A stretch of 64,000 bases of DNA from Gordionus sp. m RMFG-2023 (GCF_954871325.1 NC_088777.1:43315366-43379365), one strand, 5' to 3'; numbered from the stretch's first letter, positions 35,225 to 48,117 are shown. Notes: generated by a model from the letters alone, not told the origin. Numbers and translations are program-made.

Positions 35225-37775
35225 GTTTCAATCGTTAGTGCTTTCATAATTTTCCAGCCAAAATTTGACCTCTAAAAATTTGTTTAGCGTGTTACAATTT
35301 TTTCATATGACGGTTAACAAAATAAATTGCGGAATTTAAATATACTAATTAAGCACTAAATAATGGCGAAAACCGGATGTTTAGTACTCCTATAGTTTTT
35401 GTTTTGGCACGTCGCCATTATTTCTTTTTTTCGCAAATAACTTTTGATTTTTAAATTCGGCTCCAAAACTGATTAAAGCACTAACCTCTACTATCGAAGC
35501 ACTAAAGAATGATATAAGTTTCATCGTTAGTGCTTTCATAATTTTCCAGCCGAAATTTGACCTCTAAAAATTTCTTTAGCATTTTACAATTTTTCCATAT
35601 GACAGTTAATTAAATTAATAACGGAATTTAAATACACTAATTAAGCACTAAATAATGGCGAAAACCGAATGTTTAGTACTCCTATAGTTTTTGTTTTGGC
35701 ACGTCGCCATATTTTTGTTTTTTCGTGAATAACTTTTTATTCTTAAATTCGGCTACAAAACTGATTAAAGCACTAACCTCTACTAACGAAGCACTAAATA
35801 ATGATATAAGTTTTATCGTTAGTGCTTTCATAATTTTCCAGCCGAAATTTGACCTCTAAAAATTTGTTTAGCGTGTTACAATTTTTTCATATGACGGTTA
35901 ACAAAATAAATTACGGAATTTAAATATACTAATTAAGCACTAAATAATGGCGAAAACCGGATGTTTAGTACTCCTATAGTTTTTGTTTTGGCACGTCGCC
36001 ATTATTTGTTTATTTTTGTTTTTTTCGTGAATAACTTTTTATTCTTAAATTCGGCTACGGAACTGATAGAAGCACTAACCTCTACTAACGAAGCACTAAA
36101 GAATGATATAAGTTTCATCGTTAGTGCTTCCAAAAGTTCGGCCAACTTCACACCTAAATCGTGACGTCATAGTTTTTATTTTGATAATAACTTTTTATTC
36201 TTAAATTCGGCTACGGAACTGATTGAAGCACTAACCTCTACTAACGAAGCACTAAAGAATGATATAAGTTTCATCGTTAGTGCTTTCATAATTTTCCAGC
36301 CGAAATTTGACCTCTAAAAATTTCTTTAGCGTGTTACAATTTTTTCATATGACGGTTAACAAAATAAATTACGGAATTTAAATATACTAATTAAGCACTA
36401 AATAATGGCGAAAACCAGATGTTTAGTACTCCTATAGTTTTTGTTTTGGCACGTAGCCATTATTTGTTTATTTTTGTTTTTTTCGTGAATAACTTTTTAT
36501 TCTTAAATTCGGCTACGGAACTGATTGAAGCACTAACCTTTACTAACGAACTAAAGAATAATATAAGTTTCATCGTTAGTGCTTCCAAAAGTTCGGCCAA
36601 CTTCACGCTTAAATCGCGACGTCATAATTTTTATTTACCTTATAACTTTTTTTTTATATGGCGGTTAAGTAAATTAATAATGGAATATAAATATATTAAT
36701 TAAGCACTAAATAATGGCGAAAACCGGATGTTAAGTACTACTCTAGTTTTAGTTTTGGCACGTCGCCAATATTTGTTTATTTTTGTTTTTTTCGTGAATA
36801 ACTTTTTATTCATAAATTCGGCTACAAAATGGATTGAAGCACTAACCTCTACTAACGAAGCACTAAAGAATGATATAAGTTTCATCGTTAGTGCTTCCAA
36901 TCGACTTTTAAGCGTGAAGTTGGCACAAATTTTTATTTTTGCCTATAAATTTTTTCCCTTAAATTCGGCTACTATACGGATTGAAGCACTAACAAGCACT
37001 AACGAAGCACTAAAAAATGACATATGTTTCATCGTTAGTGCTTTTATAATTTTCTAGCCGAAATTTGACCTCTAAAAATTTCTTTTGCGTGTTACAATAT
37101 TTTCATATGACGGTTAACAAAATAAATTACAGAATTTAAAAATACTAATTAAGCACTAAATAATGGCGAAAACCGGATGTTTAGTACTATTATAGTTTTT
37201 GTTTTGGCACGTAGCCATTATTTCTTTTTTTCGCAAATAACTTTTTATTCTTGAATTCGGCTACAAAACTGATTGAAGCACTAACCTCTACTAACGAAGC
37301 ACTAAAGAATGATATAAGTTTCATCGTTAGTGCTTTCATAATTTTCCAGTCGAAATTTGACCTCTAAAAATTTCCTTAGCGTGTTACAATTTTTTCATAT
37401 GACGGTTAAAAAAATAAATTACGGAATTTAAATACACTAATTAAGCACTAAATAATGGCGAAAACCGGATGTTTTGTACTATTATAGTTTTTGTTTTGGC
37501 AAGTCGCCAATATTTGTTTATTTTTATTTTTTTCGCGAATAACTTTTTTCCTATAAATTCGGCTACTATCCGGATTGAAGCACTAACCTCTACTTATGAA
37601 GCAATCGACTTTTAAGCGTGAAGTTGGCACAAATTTTTATTTTTGCTTATAACTTTTTTGCCTTAAATTCGGCTACTAAACGGATTGAAGCACTAACAAG
37701 CACTAACGAAGCACTAAAAAATGATATATAATTCATCGTTAGTGCTTCCAATTGTTCGGCCAACTTCACGGACCT
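35225..37775 (-). repeat. Right foldback arm
   Basis: About eight full or partial ~290-bp units in the orientation opposite to the left arm. Open frames such as MFSTPIVFVLARRHYLFIF recur in each unit and are by-products. Some units (for example near 36130-36180 and 36590-36680) are shortened internally and joined to terminal-unit sequence (GTTCGGCCAACTTCAC), so the arm is a mosaic of terminal and internal units. Confidence 0.9.
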
Positions 37776-37939
37776 CAATTATTTTTGTTATTTTTTAATG
37801 TTATTTTTTGTTATTTTTTTATGCGATTTTTTTTTTATGAAAGCTATTGTTTTTATGTTATTTTTTTATGATTGGTTCATTTTCTTATTGGTTAATTTTT
37901 TATTTAAGATATTTTTAAATTAATATATCTTTTTTTATT

Positions 37940-38504
37940 TAAGATATTTTAAAATAATTTTTTCTAAAATTTAAAATTCGTACAATTATTTAAAGGAAGT
38001 GAATGGGGGCAAAGGGGGAAGGCTAGGGGTAAGGGGTAAAATTATTAGATTATGTACAATGCGGGTAGGTTTGGGGTTAAATTTTTGATAGATGAAACTT
38101 CGCTATTTAAAATTTATTTGGTTGATTCTTTCTATACATTCCCTCTATACAAACTTAATATGATTCCTTCTATATAAACTTAATATGATTCCTTCTATAC
38201 AAACTTAATATGATTCCTTCTATACAAACTTAATATGAATAATTTTTTCTAAAATTTGTATAAAGAATTTAATTTTTTTTAGTGATAACACTATAATTAA
38301 AGGAAGATTCCAAAAATAAATAAAATTTAAGCATAACAATCGAAATAATTTATTCATTAAATTGAAATATACTATTAAAATTTATACAATCATTAATAAA
38401 ATGAATAAAAACATCAAAACGATTTAATAATCTACAATCATTAATAAAATGAATAAAAACATCAAAACGATTTAATAATCTATATTTTCGAAAATATCTA
38501 TAAA
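37940..38504. repeat. Centre of the split small element with two tandem repeats
   Basis: About four copies of a 25-bp unit (ATTCCTTCTATACAAACTTA + ATATG) lie at 38120-38236. A ~56-bp segment with AATCATTAATAAAATGAATA and AAAACATCAAAACGATTTAA is duplicated in tandem at about 38388-38490. A G-rich patch is at 37995-38040. No ORF. Confidence 0.8.
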
Positions 38505-38687
38505 AAAATTATTTTAAAATATCTTAAATAAAAAAGATATATTAATTTAAAAATATCTTAAATAAAAAATTAACCAATAAGAAAATGAACCAATCATAAA
38601 AAAATAACATAAAAACAATCGCATAAAAAAATAACAAAAAATAACATTAAAAAATAACAAAAATAATTGCCCCTGAATACCCTAACC

Positions 38688-39169
38688 AAATTTTTTGATA
38701 AAGTAAAAAATAAAATGAAGGATAAATAAAAAATTTAAAGAATAAAAATTTTTGCTAAGTATTATTTTAAATTTTCCAACCCTCCTCCCCCCACCCCACC
38801 CTAATTTCTCTTGTTTTCTTGTTCTTTAATATTATTATTTTTTTAAATTTACTAACCCCCCTAATTTCGATTGTTCATAATTATACTCCTCTTTTTTTTT
38901 AAATTTTAAACTTTTTTCCCCTTGTTATAATTTTATCTAACTTTTTATGAGCCATATTAAGCGAAAATAATGGGGGGAGAAATTTATTTATAAAAGAAAA
39001 TATTTCTTTACATAATTACTAAAAATAAATACTTCCGATTTTTTATAAAATTATTATATAAATATTTCTAAATATAATATTTATGTAATGTGTTATTTGA
39101 ATAAATATAAATATAATTATTTAAATGAAATTCGTTAAATCGATCACGATTTGGCCGACCCCTTTTCAA
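38688..39169. other. No recognisable gene
   Basis: AT-rich with C-rich patches (about 38780-38810 and 38858-38866). Nothing supported. Confidence 0.4.
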
Positions 39170-40020
39170 CAGGGTTTTGAACCATTAAGTATAGAGGTTC
39201 GGTTCGTTACGGTTTTTAGTTTAAAATTTTATAAAGGTTTTGTTCCATTTCGTTTTTTTGAAAAAATTTAAATCGGTTCGGTTTATAATTTATAACGGTT
39301 CTTTTCGGTTTGTTCCGGTTCTTATAAATTTGATTTAAAAAAAATTTAATAATAAACCATATATATTAATATTAGAGAAAAATATTTTTATAATTTCTTA
39401 TTTAATTTAACCATGATAATCTAATAGATATTTTTATTAAACTTAGTAAATATAAATTAGACAAATCAATTTTTTTTATTTTATATATAAATAAGATAAA
39501 CACAAACATGCGCAAATACAATGAGGAATAAAATAACACATAAATATAATGAAATGTATACTATTTATGTTTAGAAAGAGAATTAGAACGGATAACTAAA
39601 ATTTTTCTAATATTTCTAATCTAGTTCTCTGCCCAGAGAGTATAAACTTAAGGCTAGAAAATGCTCTTTCTACAGATACCTGCGTAGCTGGAACTGTTAG
39701 CACAGTTATAGCTAACTTATAAAGTTCTGGCATACTATTCTTTACATTTTCCCAATAATTCAAAAAATTTGTATCTTTTTCTAATCTCTCTATATTATCA
39801 AATGACCGAATTATATATTCTCTTTCTATACATTTATTATAATTTTCTCTGCCCTGCTGAGAACCGAAGCTAACTAGCTTTTGCAGGAGCAGGACTATAT
39901 AATAATTAAAAAATCCTCGGGTCTGAACCCCGAGCACAAACCCCGGGTCTGTGCTCGGGGTTCGTGCTCAGAGCTGGTTTAGTCGATATTTTAGACTCAA
40001 ACCCTGGGTCTGAGCACTAC
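39170..40020 (-). mobile_element. hAT remnant with dimerisation domain and minisatellite units
   Basis: The left terminus starts CAGGGTTTTGAACC (39170), followed by GGTTCGGTTCG subterminal repeats. Near the right side, CTCAAACCCTG (about 39992-40003) is a possible partner, but no 8-bp duplication fits, so the boundaries are uncertain. On the minus strand it encodes a hAT C-terminus and, upstream of it, two or three units of the 26-bp repeat that is expanded at 27484. 27420-27960 is a related, inverted segment. Confidence 0.6.
39596..39880 (-). pseudogene. hAT transposase C-terminal fragment
   Basis: An open frame to the stop at 39596 ends with FLNYWENVKNSMPELYKLAI, then TVPATQVSVERAFSSLKFIL, the hATC dimerisation signature (W..... 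P.L...A...L..PasqvsvERaFS). The frame runs upstream into minisatellite sequence with no catalytic core, so only the last ~80 residues are transposase-like. It is truncated and inactive. Confidence 0.75.
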
Positions 40021-41679
40021 ACAACCAACCAATTAACAACACTAACCAGGAAGTACTTGTTGTCACTTAAATCTGTCATATAATTACAAAAAATAAGTCA
40101 ATCATCTTCATATTGTCATTAGTGGTCCTAGAAAAACTAGTGACTACTGTTTTTATAAATTTAGTTGGATTTCTTTTTTATTCAAAATAATCCTTGCTTA
40201 AAAATGGCTAATACGTACCCCGCCAAAACCTGCCCCAGGTCTTCACAATTAATTAGAATTTAATTTTAAGATATTAAATTACCATAAATTGTGTCAATAT
40301 TTTTATATATGATAAAATATATATTCCTTTATCATATAGAATTAATATTAAGTTAAACAACGTTTATAAAAAAGTTTTTAGTGAAAATGTAAAATTTTAA
40401 AAATTTAAAAATTTAAATTTGCATTTAAAATTTTTCATGAGCAATTTTGTCCGAAATATTTTTGGACCTACTTAAGCACCTTATTAAAATATATATTTGG
40501 CTTAAATTTCAAAACTTAAACTTTATTAGTTTTTAAATTATTCGAGAAGGAAATACCTATCCCGGGAACACACTATCCCCGGTCTCTCCTACACAGAATC
40601 CGAATTCTTTTAATAATTTATACCATTTAAATGTATATTCATTAATCTATACCATATACATGTAAATTCAAACACTATATGTAACTAATAACTTATTGTC
40701 TTAATTTCAGTGGTAATTTCATATTTTATTTTATCCTTTTGTCGAGATTCTTTGGTATTTTTAGTGCTTTTATTATATTTATTTTGGTTAGTTAACTTGT
40801 AAAGCATTCGTTAATAATTTCTATTGCAATGTTTTGGAAAAGTTAACGCCTCCGAAGTTCATGTTTTAAATGACCTACTCCATCACCGATCTCTTTATAT
40901 ACATGGATTTAGCTTGTATATTTTCGTTATCGTATTCCTATTTCCATGATAACTATATCCTGGAAATTTTGATGTTTAAAAAATAATTTCACCAGATGTT
41001 AATTCCCAATCTTTAAAAGAACAAATATCTGACTAACAATGTAATCTTGTCAGTTTTAAAAATTTTATTAATTTTATGGGGGGAGTATCCGAAACAATGT
41101 TTGTGTTATAATATATAGTTTATTTCGGTATCTATAAAATTTCTAACTTAAAGAAGGTGCTGTAATTTTATATTTTATATTTCATATATTAATTTTATTT
41201 TAATATCTTCACAAATCATAAATATTCTACATTAATTTTTAGTGTTAATATATGTGGTATTGAGTAAAAAAGTGAAATTGATGCCATTTTTAACGATAAT
41301 TGTAATTATAGTACTATAATTTATTAGATGCAAAATGAATATATCAAAAATACCGATCTTAAATTTCCCTCGTTTAAATACGATTATAATTTTATCGTTA
41401 AAATGAGTTATTTCCACTATTGTTAAAAATATCTGATGTTTTTAAATAAAATTTTGTTTTGAAATAAAAACCTAAAAAAAAATTTAGATATATTTTAATT
41501 ATCAAACTGTAAAATTTATTGTATACAAATATATTTTTAATTAATTATTTTTTAAATAAAATAATATATATCGATATGTACATCATTAGATTGTAAATTT
41601 TAAGGAGATAAATTTCTATATTTTTCTTAAAATCTTTATAAATATTGTTATAATTATTCAAAAATTTAAACTAAATCAA
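40021..41679. other. Repeat flank, then no recognisable gene
   Basis: 40021-40600 is diverged from, and inverted to, 27092-27480, ending in the ATCCCCGGTCTCTCCTACA tip. From 40600 to 41679 no gene or repeat could be supported. Confidence 0.45.
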
Positions 41680-43115
41680 GCATATGAAAAACAACAAAGC
41701 TAGGGGTCCAGATGTTATTCCAATAGAAAGCCTTAAAGCACTAGGAGGTGATGGAATACATCTCCTCACAAATCTGAGCAATAAAATACTGGGAAATAAA
41801 GAGATCCCTCTAAAATGGAGGCAGAGCTATCTAGTTCTTATCTTCAAAAATAAAGGGGATCCACACAATTGTCAAAATTACAGGAGCATAAAACTAATGT
41901 CACACTTCTTAAACTCTACGAAAAAATAATAGGAAAAAAGTTAAGAGACATAATCGATAGTAGAGACTCAGTTTGGCTTTATACCTGGAAGATCAACAAC
42001 TGATGCTATCCACGCAATTAGGCAAATGAGCGAAAAATACAGGGAAAGAACAAAAAGCTATACATGATCTTTCTAGATCTAGAAAAGGCCTTCGATAGAA
42101 TCCCAAGAAAACTTATCTGAAGGGCGCTACGCCACAAAAAGGTTCCCGAAAAATATATAAGAATAATACTGGATATGTATACCATACAACAATGGTCCGT
42201 AGCACAACTGGTACTTCAACAGGCTTCACAATAGCTGAGGGAGTTCATCAAGGTTCGGCTTTTACACTTCTCTTCATAACAGTAATAGATGTATTAGCAC
42301 AGTCTATACCACAGACAGTCCCGTGGAATATGACATTTGCCTATGATATTGTGATACTTGCCGAATCTAAGGATGAAATGAAAGAAAGATTAGTGAGCTG
42401 GATAAATATCCTAGAAAAGCACGGACTAAAAGTAATTAGAGAAAAGACGGAGTATATGGTGATAGGAGGAGATGAAACAGAGAACATTGATATAAATGAA
42501 TGGCAGATATCGGTAATTGAAAGCTGCAAATATTTGGGCTCCACTATACAAACAAACGGCACAATAGAGAAAGAGATAAAGAGTAAAATTAATCAAGGGT
42601 GGTTAAAGTGAAGATCTTTATCTGGGGTGCTCTTGACAAAAGAATCCCACACAAATTGAAGGGAAAAATTTACAGTTCCATAGTACAACCAACTATTCTA
42701 TATAGTTCGGAAACATGGCCAACCAAAGAATCAGACAAGAGAAGTCTACAAACTATGGAGATGAGCATGCTGAGGATGATTGCTGGGGTAACAAGAAAGG
42801 ATAAGGTGCGAAGTACAAGAATACTAGGAAGTTTAACGGTAGTGCCCATTAAGACTAAGATAATGGTAAACAGACTTAGGTGGTATGGGCATACAATGAG
42901 AAGGCACTATGAACTACATAGAAAATAAGGGTGAGAGTTTGGAAGTGATGGGTAAACGTAAAAGAGGAAAGCCAAAACTTCAATGGGGCCATAAAGTTAG
43001 AGCCAATATGAAGAAGTATAAATTAGATAAACGAGATAGTATGAATAACATAAAGTGGAGAGAGATATTGAAGGAGCTTACCACCAGAAAAGGTGAAAGC
43101 TAAAAGAGAGAAAAA
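41680..43115 (+). mobile_element. LINE, 5'-truncated and frameshifted
   Basis: This is a second copy of the LINE at 19674, with about 200 bp more at the 5' side: KNNKARGPDVIPIESLKALG and LPLKWRQSYLVLI-like sequence (read here as EIPLKWRQSYLVLIFKNKGD), the RT fingers. The RT then breaks at several single-base changes near 41910, 42045, 42185 and 42610-42650, and the catalytic box reads AYDI rather than ADDI. The C-terminal part (42599-43103) matches the first copy closely, also with a small frame change near 42905. It ends with AAAGCTAAAAGAGAGAAAAA. A dead copy. Confidence 0.88.
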
Positions 43116-44208
43116 TATATATATCGATATACATATATGTTAGCGTCAGTGTTTTTATGGCAATGTGTTATTTTATCAACTTTAAAACATTTTTTTGAGC
43201 GTGTTCTTTAATATTTAAAATCTGATTTTACCGAAAATGTTGTTTTGAATAATTATCTTATGTATTGGAGACAATTTTGCCATTAACCTTTTGAGTAGTT
43301 TATAAATTATATAAAATATTTATGAAAAAACTAATATAAATTCATTTTAAAAGTTAATAGAAAAATGTCTAAAATTAACACGAAAATTGGTTACGACATT
43401 TTATTTTCTAAATAGGTCAATATACAAAATTTTGTCGAGATCAGAAATTTGACTATCTCTGTGGAAATGTTTTATCATGATTCGACCGACACTCTGTTTG
43501 AATTTAAACTCGGATCGGCTCTGTGCAAGGTTAAGTGCGAAGCAAAATACAATTAAAAAATATCAGAAAATTTTTAAAAAAATTGAAGCGTTCCAGAATT
43601 ATTTGCTCTCTTAAATTTATTAAAATTTGGCTCATATACCGTATATTTTTGCAGTTGCAGGTCTTTGTTTTAAAATGAAAGAAACAAGATATTATTTAAT
43701 ATATTTTTTAGGATTGATTTATTAAAAAAAATTTTAAGTGGGTTTGGTGTTTAATAAAACTTGTATTTCTCCTCATCTCATATAAACAAGAACCCTTATT
43801 TTTGTTACATATTTCTATTTTAACCGCTAACGAGGTCCACGAGCGCTATCATAGCTTAACCTGAACCACGTAGTTCTGTAAAAACCATCAGATACTTATT
43901 GAAAGCTTTGGTAGATCTTACCGAATATAGAGGGATTTTTATCTAATAAAATTATATATTTCTGATAATCTACATTTATGCACAGATTTACATTAGCTAC
44001 ATCAGGCCTTTTATTAACCGCGTAGTAATACATTAAGGCAACATCTAAACAATGGTTACGCATTAACATTAGTTAAATGTTATAATTATTATTTTTTTAA
44101 ATTCAATTTTTTATTAAAATTCATATACAAATATGATAAAATATTATTTCAAAAATTAACATTATAATATAAAGAATATAATAAAAAATGTCATATATAA
44201 GTTTTAAG
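43116..44208. other. No recognisable gene
   Basis: AT-rich spacer between two LINE remnants. A less AT-rich patch at 43830-43930 has no convincing frame. Confidence 0.4.
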
Positions 44209-46400
44209 TTATAAAAAAAGATTGATACAAATGTATATTTTTATAAAATGAAAAAACATTTTAAAAAAAAATATCAAGGTGGCAAGGGCGGACCATGATG
44301 TTTTAGATATTTGATAATTAGAGCTAATTATAGATACGGCGATATTCTGCTTAAGTTTATAAAATGGAGAAAGGTATGATTTTTTTATTGATTTGGATAT
44401 TATTTTGAAGAGATCTAATGCCGCTTGTCCAAAAGAGCAGGTTGATGTAGCTGCTATGGGAACAAAGTGGTTGTCACACATTAGGTGTGACTGTGAGTAT
44501 TTTATATTTTTTAGAGATTCGGCACTGTTAAGGGGATCATGCGAATTATTAGATGTGGCCATGGGATCAATGCAGAATCTTACATTAAAGGTTTTCCCAT
44601 TAAAAAAATGTATGATTGTTTTGCCCTCAGGGCGTTTTTTATCTAAAAAAGATGTCGGTTCTAAAATACATGGAAAATTGGCTTTATTTAAAAAGAAGCT
44701 ATTAATGTATTTATTTTATCATGTCGGCTGATTTTTGATATAAATTTATAGTGGAGAGCGTGTCTCCCATATGCGTCTGCTGCCGATTGATTGCATTTAA
44801 TGCAAATATAATGGTTTAGGAAAGGGACGCCCAAGCTTAAATTGATTGCATAACGAAAAGCGTCGTTATTTAGCTGGTTATTTAAAATGCTGGGATATGT
44901 ATCTAACCATTCATGGCCAGAGTTGTTGAAATTAAGTGATCTTAGGGGGGATTTATATTGATGAACATCGCTCAAGTTGAGGTAAGCTAAGGAACGAGAT
45001 ACCAATCCTTGATCCCAATCTTTTTGTTTCGTTGAATCTGGTGGGGCTGTGTTTGGTAAGACATCAATGTTCTAAAACGTAAGGCTTCATCTAATAAATT
45101 ATCTTTATCGATGATAATAATTTCCGAGGTAATATTTTTTACTGATAAGGTTGATGAGATGAAGGAAACAAGGGCTATACTTAATACCGATCTTAGGGCC
45201 TAGTCCTTCTGATTTACAAGGGAGAGTTGCTTGAAGCCATGAGTTAGAATAGAGTGTGATGTTTATAACTCTGTCATCATTTGTAGTATCTTTTGTTCGT
45301 ATTCTATTAAAAGAATTAAAAAGAAGGCACCAGAAGTTTTTAAATAATACTGGATTTGTGGTATTAAAAGGGCGTTTTTGAGAATGTAATATGCTTGATG
45401 GATGGGTAATGTTTTTAAGATCGATAGTTTGGGGAATAGTGATTGAAGGTGATTTTTAAAAAATTAAAAACTCTCTCTGCACCCCCCAAATGGGGCTCCT
45501 AATATACTGAAATCTTGTAAGGGTGTCCGTCTCAAGTTATCTAATATGGTGTCTGTTGGAGGCGGAGAAGGATAAATTTCGCATTTATTTATATTTAAAG
45601 ATAAATTAAGTTCATCAAAGTGTTTGTTGATTATATCTAGACAATTATGGATTGAAGAAATGGTAAGCGTGTAGATTGAGTTTGCATGAGAGAGCAATAT
45701 CACTTATTAAATGTTTAAGGGTATAGCAAAAAAGTAATGGTCCTAATGGGTCACCCTGTTGGAGGCCTTCTGCAGAATTAATAATATAATCATTAAACTT
45801 GAGTAAGAAAGGAATGCCATAGCTAAGATGGATGTAATTGTGGTAGTCAGGGAATGTTTCCAAGAAAGTATAGATCACTTTATTCCCATTAATTGAATTA
45901 AAGGCATTATGTCTAGTTTTGCTATATAATCTTCAGGTTTAAGGTTGGATAAAACTAGTCGACTGCATTGGATTGCGGCTTCACAGCCCCCTTTTACTCC
46001 AAATCCCACTTGGTAAGGAGCCAAGCTTAAGGTTATTGTAGATTTGAGTATATTACAAATAATTTTTGAAATGGTTCGTCGGTAGAAAATTCCAATAGCT
46101 ATTGGGCGCACTTGATTTTCAGCTTTTTCAAGAGCAATTAGTCGAGCACCAAAGATTATTGGTGCTAGTTTATGTTGTAATTTTCCGTTGATAATAAGAT
46201 TAAAAATTTTCGTTAAAGAGTTAAGTAGAAATTCGGAACTGTCTAAACCCAAGAGGTCGATAATAAATGAGTGTCGAAGGTAATCCAGTCCTGGAGCAGA
46301 ATCGTTTGGGAAAGATTTAATAGCGGTTAAGGCTTCTCCGGGTGTGATATTTATCTTTGAATTTATTATAGGCAGTATTTGAGGAGTTTATTTGGAGCTC
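44209..46400 (-). mobile_element. Decayed LINE-like element (GLQQGDPLGPLLF-type RT)
   Basis: Minus-strand fragments appear in the order of one protein. 46252-45875 carries VRPIAIGIFYRRTISKIICN and PYQVGFGVKGGCEAAIQ; 45878-45645 carries GLQQGDPLGPLLFCYTLKHL; 45703-45464 carries LNLSLNINKCEIYP and FSILGAPFGG; 45005-44688 carries the CxxC...DxxGRHxLxxK...RHxxIN zinc-like region; and 44562-44209 carries a HFVPIAATSTCSFGQAALDL segment. This architecture matches a non-LTR RT family widespread in invertebrates and distinct from the other LINEs here. At least four frame breaks are visible, and no YxDD catalytic box is seen between the fragments. The 5' part before the RT is missing. Confidence 0.75.
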
Positions 46401-47480
46401 GGATGTTTTTCATGTATAAATATTATTTTATTTAGATTTATAGGACATTTTTAGAGTTCAGAGTGATCTCAGCATGGAAAATACACGGTCGCAAGGTGTG
46501 CTCGTAGCTGGAATACCTAAGACATTTTAGTTAATATTAAAAGTTTGGGAAGATCCAATGCTCTTATTATTCATAAATCGAAGACATCTTTTGTCTCTAA
46601 ATTATAAGGCGAAAATAATGTCGTATTGTTCCAGATTTTCGTGATGAATTGTTAAATGTATGGTCGATAATATCTAAGAAATGGAATTCTGAGGCAACTT
46701 CTGTGGTTACACATTCTTTTAATTTCGTTCGTGTAAGGAAACAAATTAGCCATCATCTTTATCAAGTGTTATTTGCAAGCATATGAAAAGTAGTTTATCA
46801 GCCGCAACATTAGTTCTCTTATTATTTGTGTCAGTTTTTAATATTAAAAATCTAAAATGTTTTCATGCAAAAGAAAATTTTTACTTGCAAGAACATATAC
46901 TGTGTAATTTGTTAAGGATTTTCATTATGTTTTAGTCCTGCTATGATAATAATATAAAAATTTCCTTTTATAATAAAAAAAATTTTATATGAGTTGTGTA
47001 GTATTACTCCTTATATAAAAGTTTTGAAAGATAAAATCATTGAAACTCCAAATCATACAGACTTCATAATATTTACGAATGTGTAGTAATTCAAGAGTTA
47101 AAAAAATTCTTTATAATCGTTAAAATACTCAAAACATTGGTTTAGAATTAACTATACATATGGTATTTAGAGGTCAAGTCCCCCTTCTACAGATGTGCTA
47201 AAAAATTTAAACATTGGGCTGAAAACCATAATAATGTCCAAAATCTATTTTAAAAAACTCTAATTAAAGGATAGTGTTTATTTTTTAAATTCTCGAGAAT
47301 AAGACCTGTCGTAAACTAAAAATACCTTATGGAGAGACATGGCCAAATATATGTTAACTATCTCCACTTTTAGATAAATGGTGGCTAGACGAGCGAACCA
47401 TATAATAATCAAGCAAAACCGTTGTAATCTATTAATTTACAAAATTTATACATAAGCAACTTTTAACTTCCTTTAAAATT
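46401..47480. other. No recognisable gene
   Basis: AT-rich spacer between the LINE remnant and histone H4. Nothing supported. Confidence 0.4.
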
Positions 47481-47483
47481 GGT

Positions 47484-47499
47484 AGCCCTAAAAAGGGCT
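47484..47499 (-). terminator. Histone 3' stem-loop of H4
   Basis: On the minus strand AGCCCTTTTTAGGGCT lies 33 nt after the H4 stop, preceded by ATACCCAAC. A six-base stem and a TTTT loop fit the stem-loop bound by SLBP in non-polyadenylated histone mRNAs. The outer pair is A-U instead of the usual G-C. Confidence 0.93.
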
Positions 47500-47532
47500 G
47501 TTGGGTATTATTTGCTTTGTAGCAAGATTCTT

Positions 47533-47856
<324 letters not shown>

Positions 47857-47910
47857 TTATTTTGAAAAATTTCGAAAAAGCAAAGAATGATAAATAAATA
47901 AAAAAATTCA

Positions 47911-47955
47911 AACTATTTATATTATAATTTATTAATTTGACAAATACTATTGGAC
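47911..47955 (-). promoter_or_regulatory. H4 promoter elements
   Basis: On the minus strand a CCAAT box (GTCCAATAG, about 47946-47954) precedes a TATAAATAG box (about 47911-47919), about 70 bp before the H4 ATG. The spacing parallels that of H2B and H2A. Confidence 0.7.
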
Positions 47956-48117
47956 ATAAATGAATATATATAAAAAAAAGCGCAAAAAGGAAATTTTTAC
48001 AAAATATTATTGGATGTTTTTATAATACACTATATTTATTTTATTACATTTTAAAATAAACAAAGCAAAAAAAGGAGGGAAATAGTTTTCTTATTTTAAT
48101 ATTGAAAGATTCTTCTT

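Larger units (their letters stand above)
28706..37775. mobile_element. 9.07-kb foldback element with 9-bp target duplication
   Basis: Termini AGGTCCGTGAAGTTGGCC and its complement are flanked by an exact 9-bp duplication CAATTATTT (28697-28705 and 37776-37784). The arms are tandem repeats of a ~290-bp unit rich in the motif GAAGCACTAACGATGAA and its inverse (28706-29745 left, 35225-37775 right). Such arms plus a 9-bp duplication are the traits of foldback (FB) elements, which belong to the MULE lineage. No transposase frame was found. The centre contains a Ty3/gypsy fossil. Arms are unequal (about 1.0 and 2.55 kb). Confidence 0.85.
28675..38687. mobile_element. Short inverted-repeat element split by a 9-kb insertion
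   Basis: Outer termini GGTTAGGGTA (28675) and its complement ending at 38687 begin long inverted repeats. 28675-28705 continued by 37785-37940 mirrors 38505-38687, including the AATTATTTTTGTTATTTTTT, CTTATTGGTTAATTTTTTAT and ATTTAAGATATTTTTAAATT blocks. Without the insertion the element is about 0.93 kb, with ~210-bp arms and a ~570-bp centre. No coding capacity. A run of A/T at both sides hides the target duplication. Confidence 0.75.

Noticed and set aside
35961-37057. Repeated frames beginning MFSTPIVFVLAR
   Set aside because: Each lies at the same place in a foldback-arm unit; the left arm has them on the other strand. Repeat by-products.
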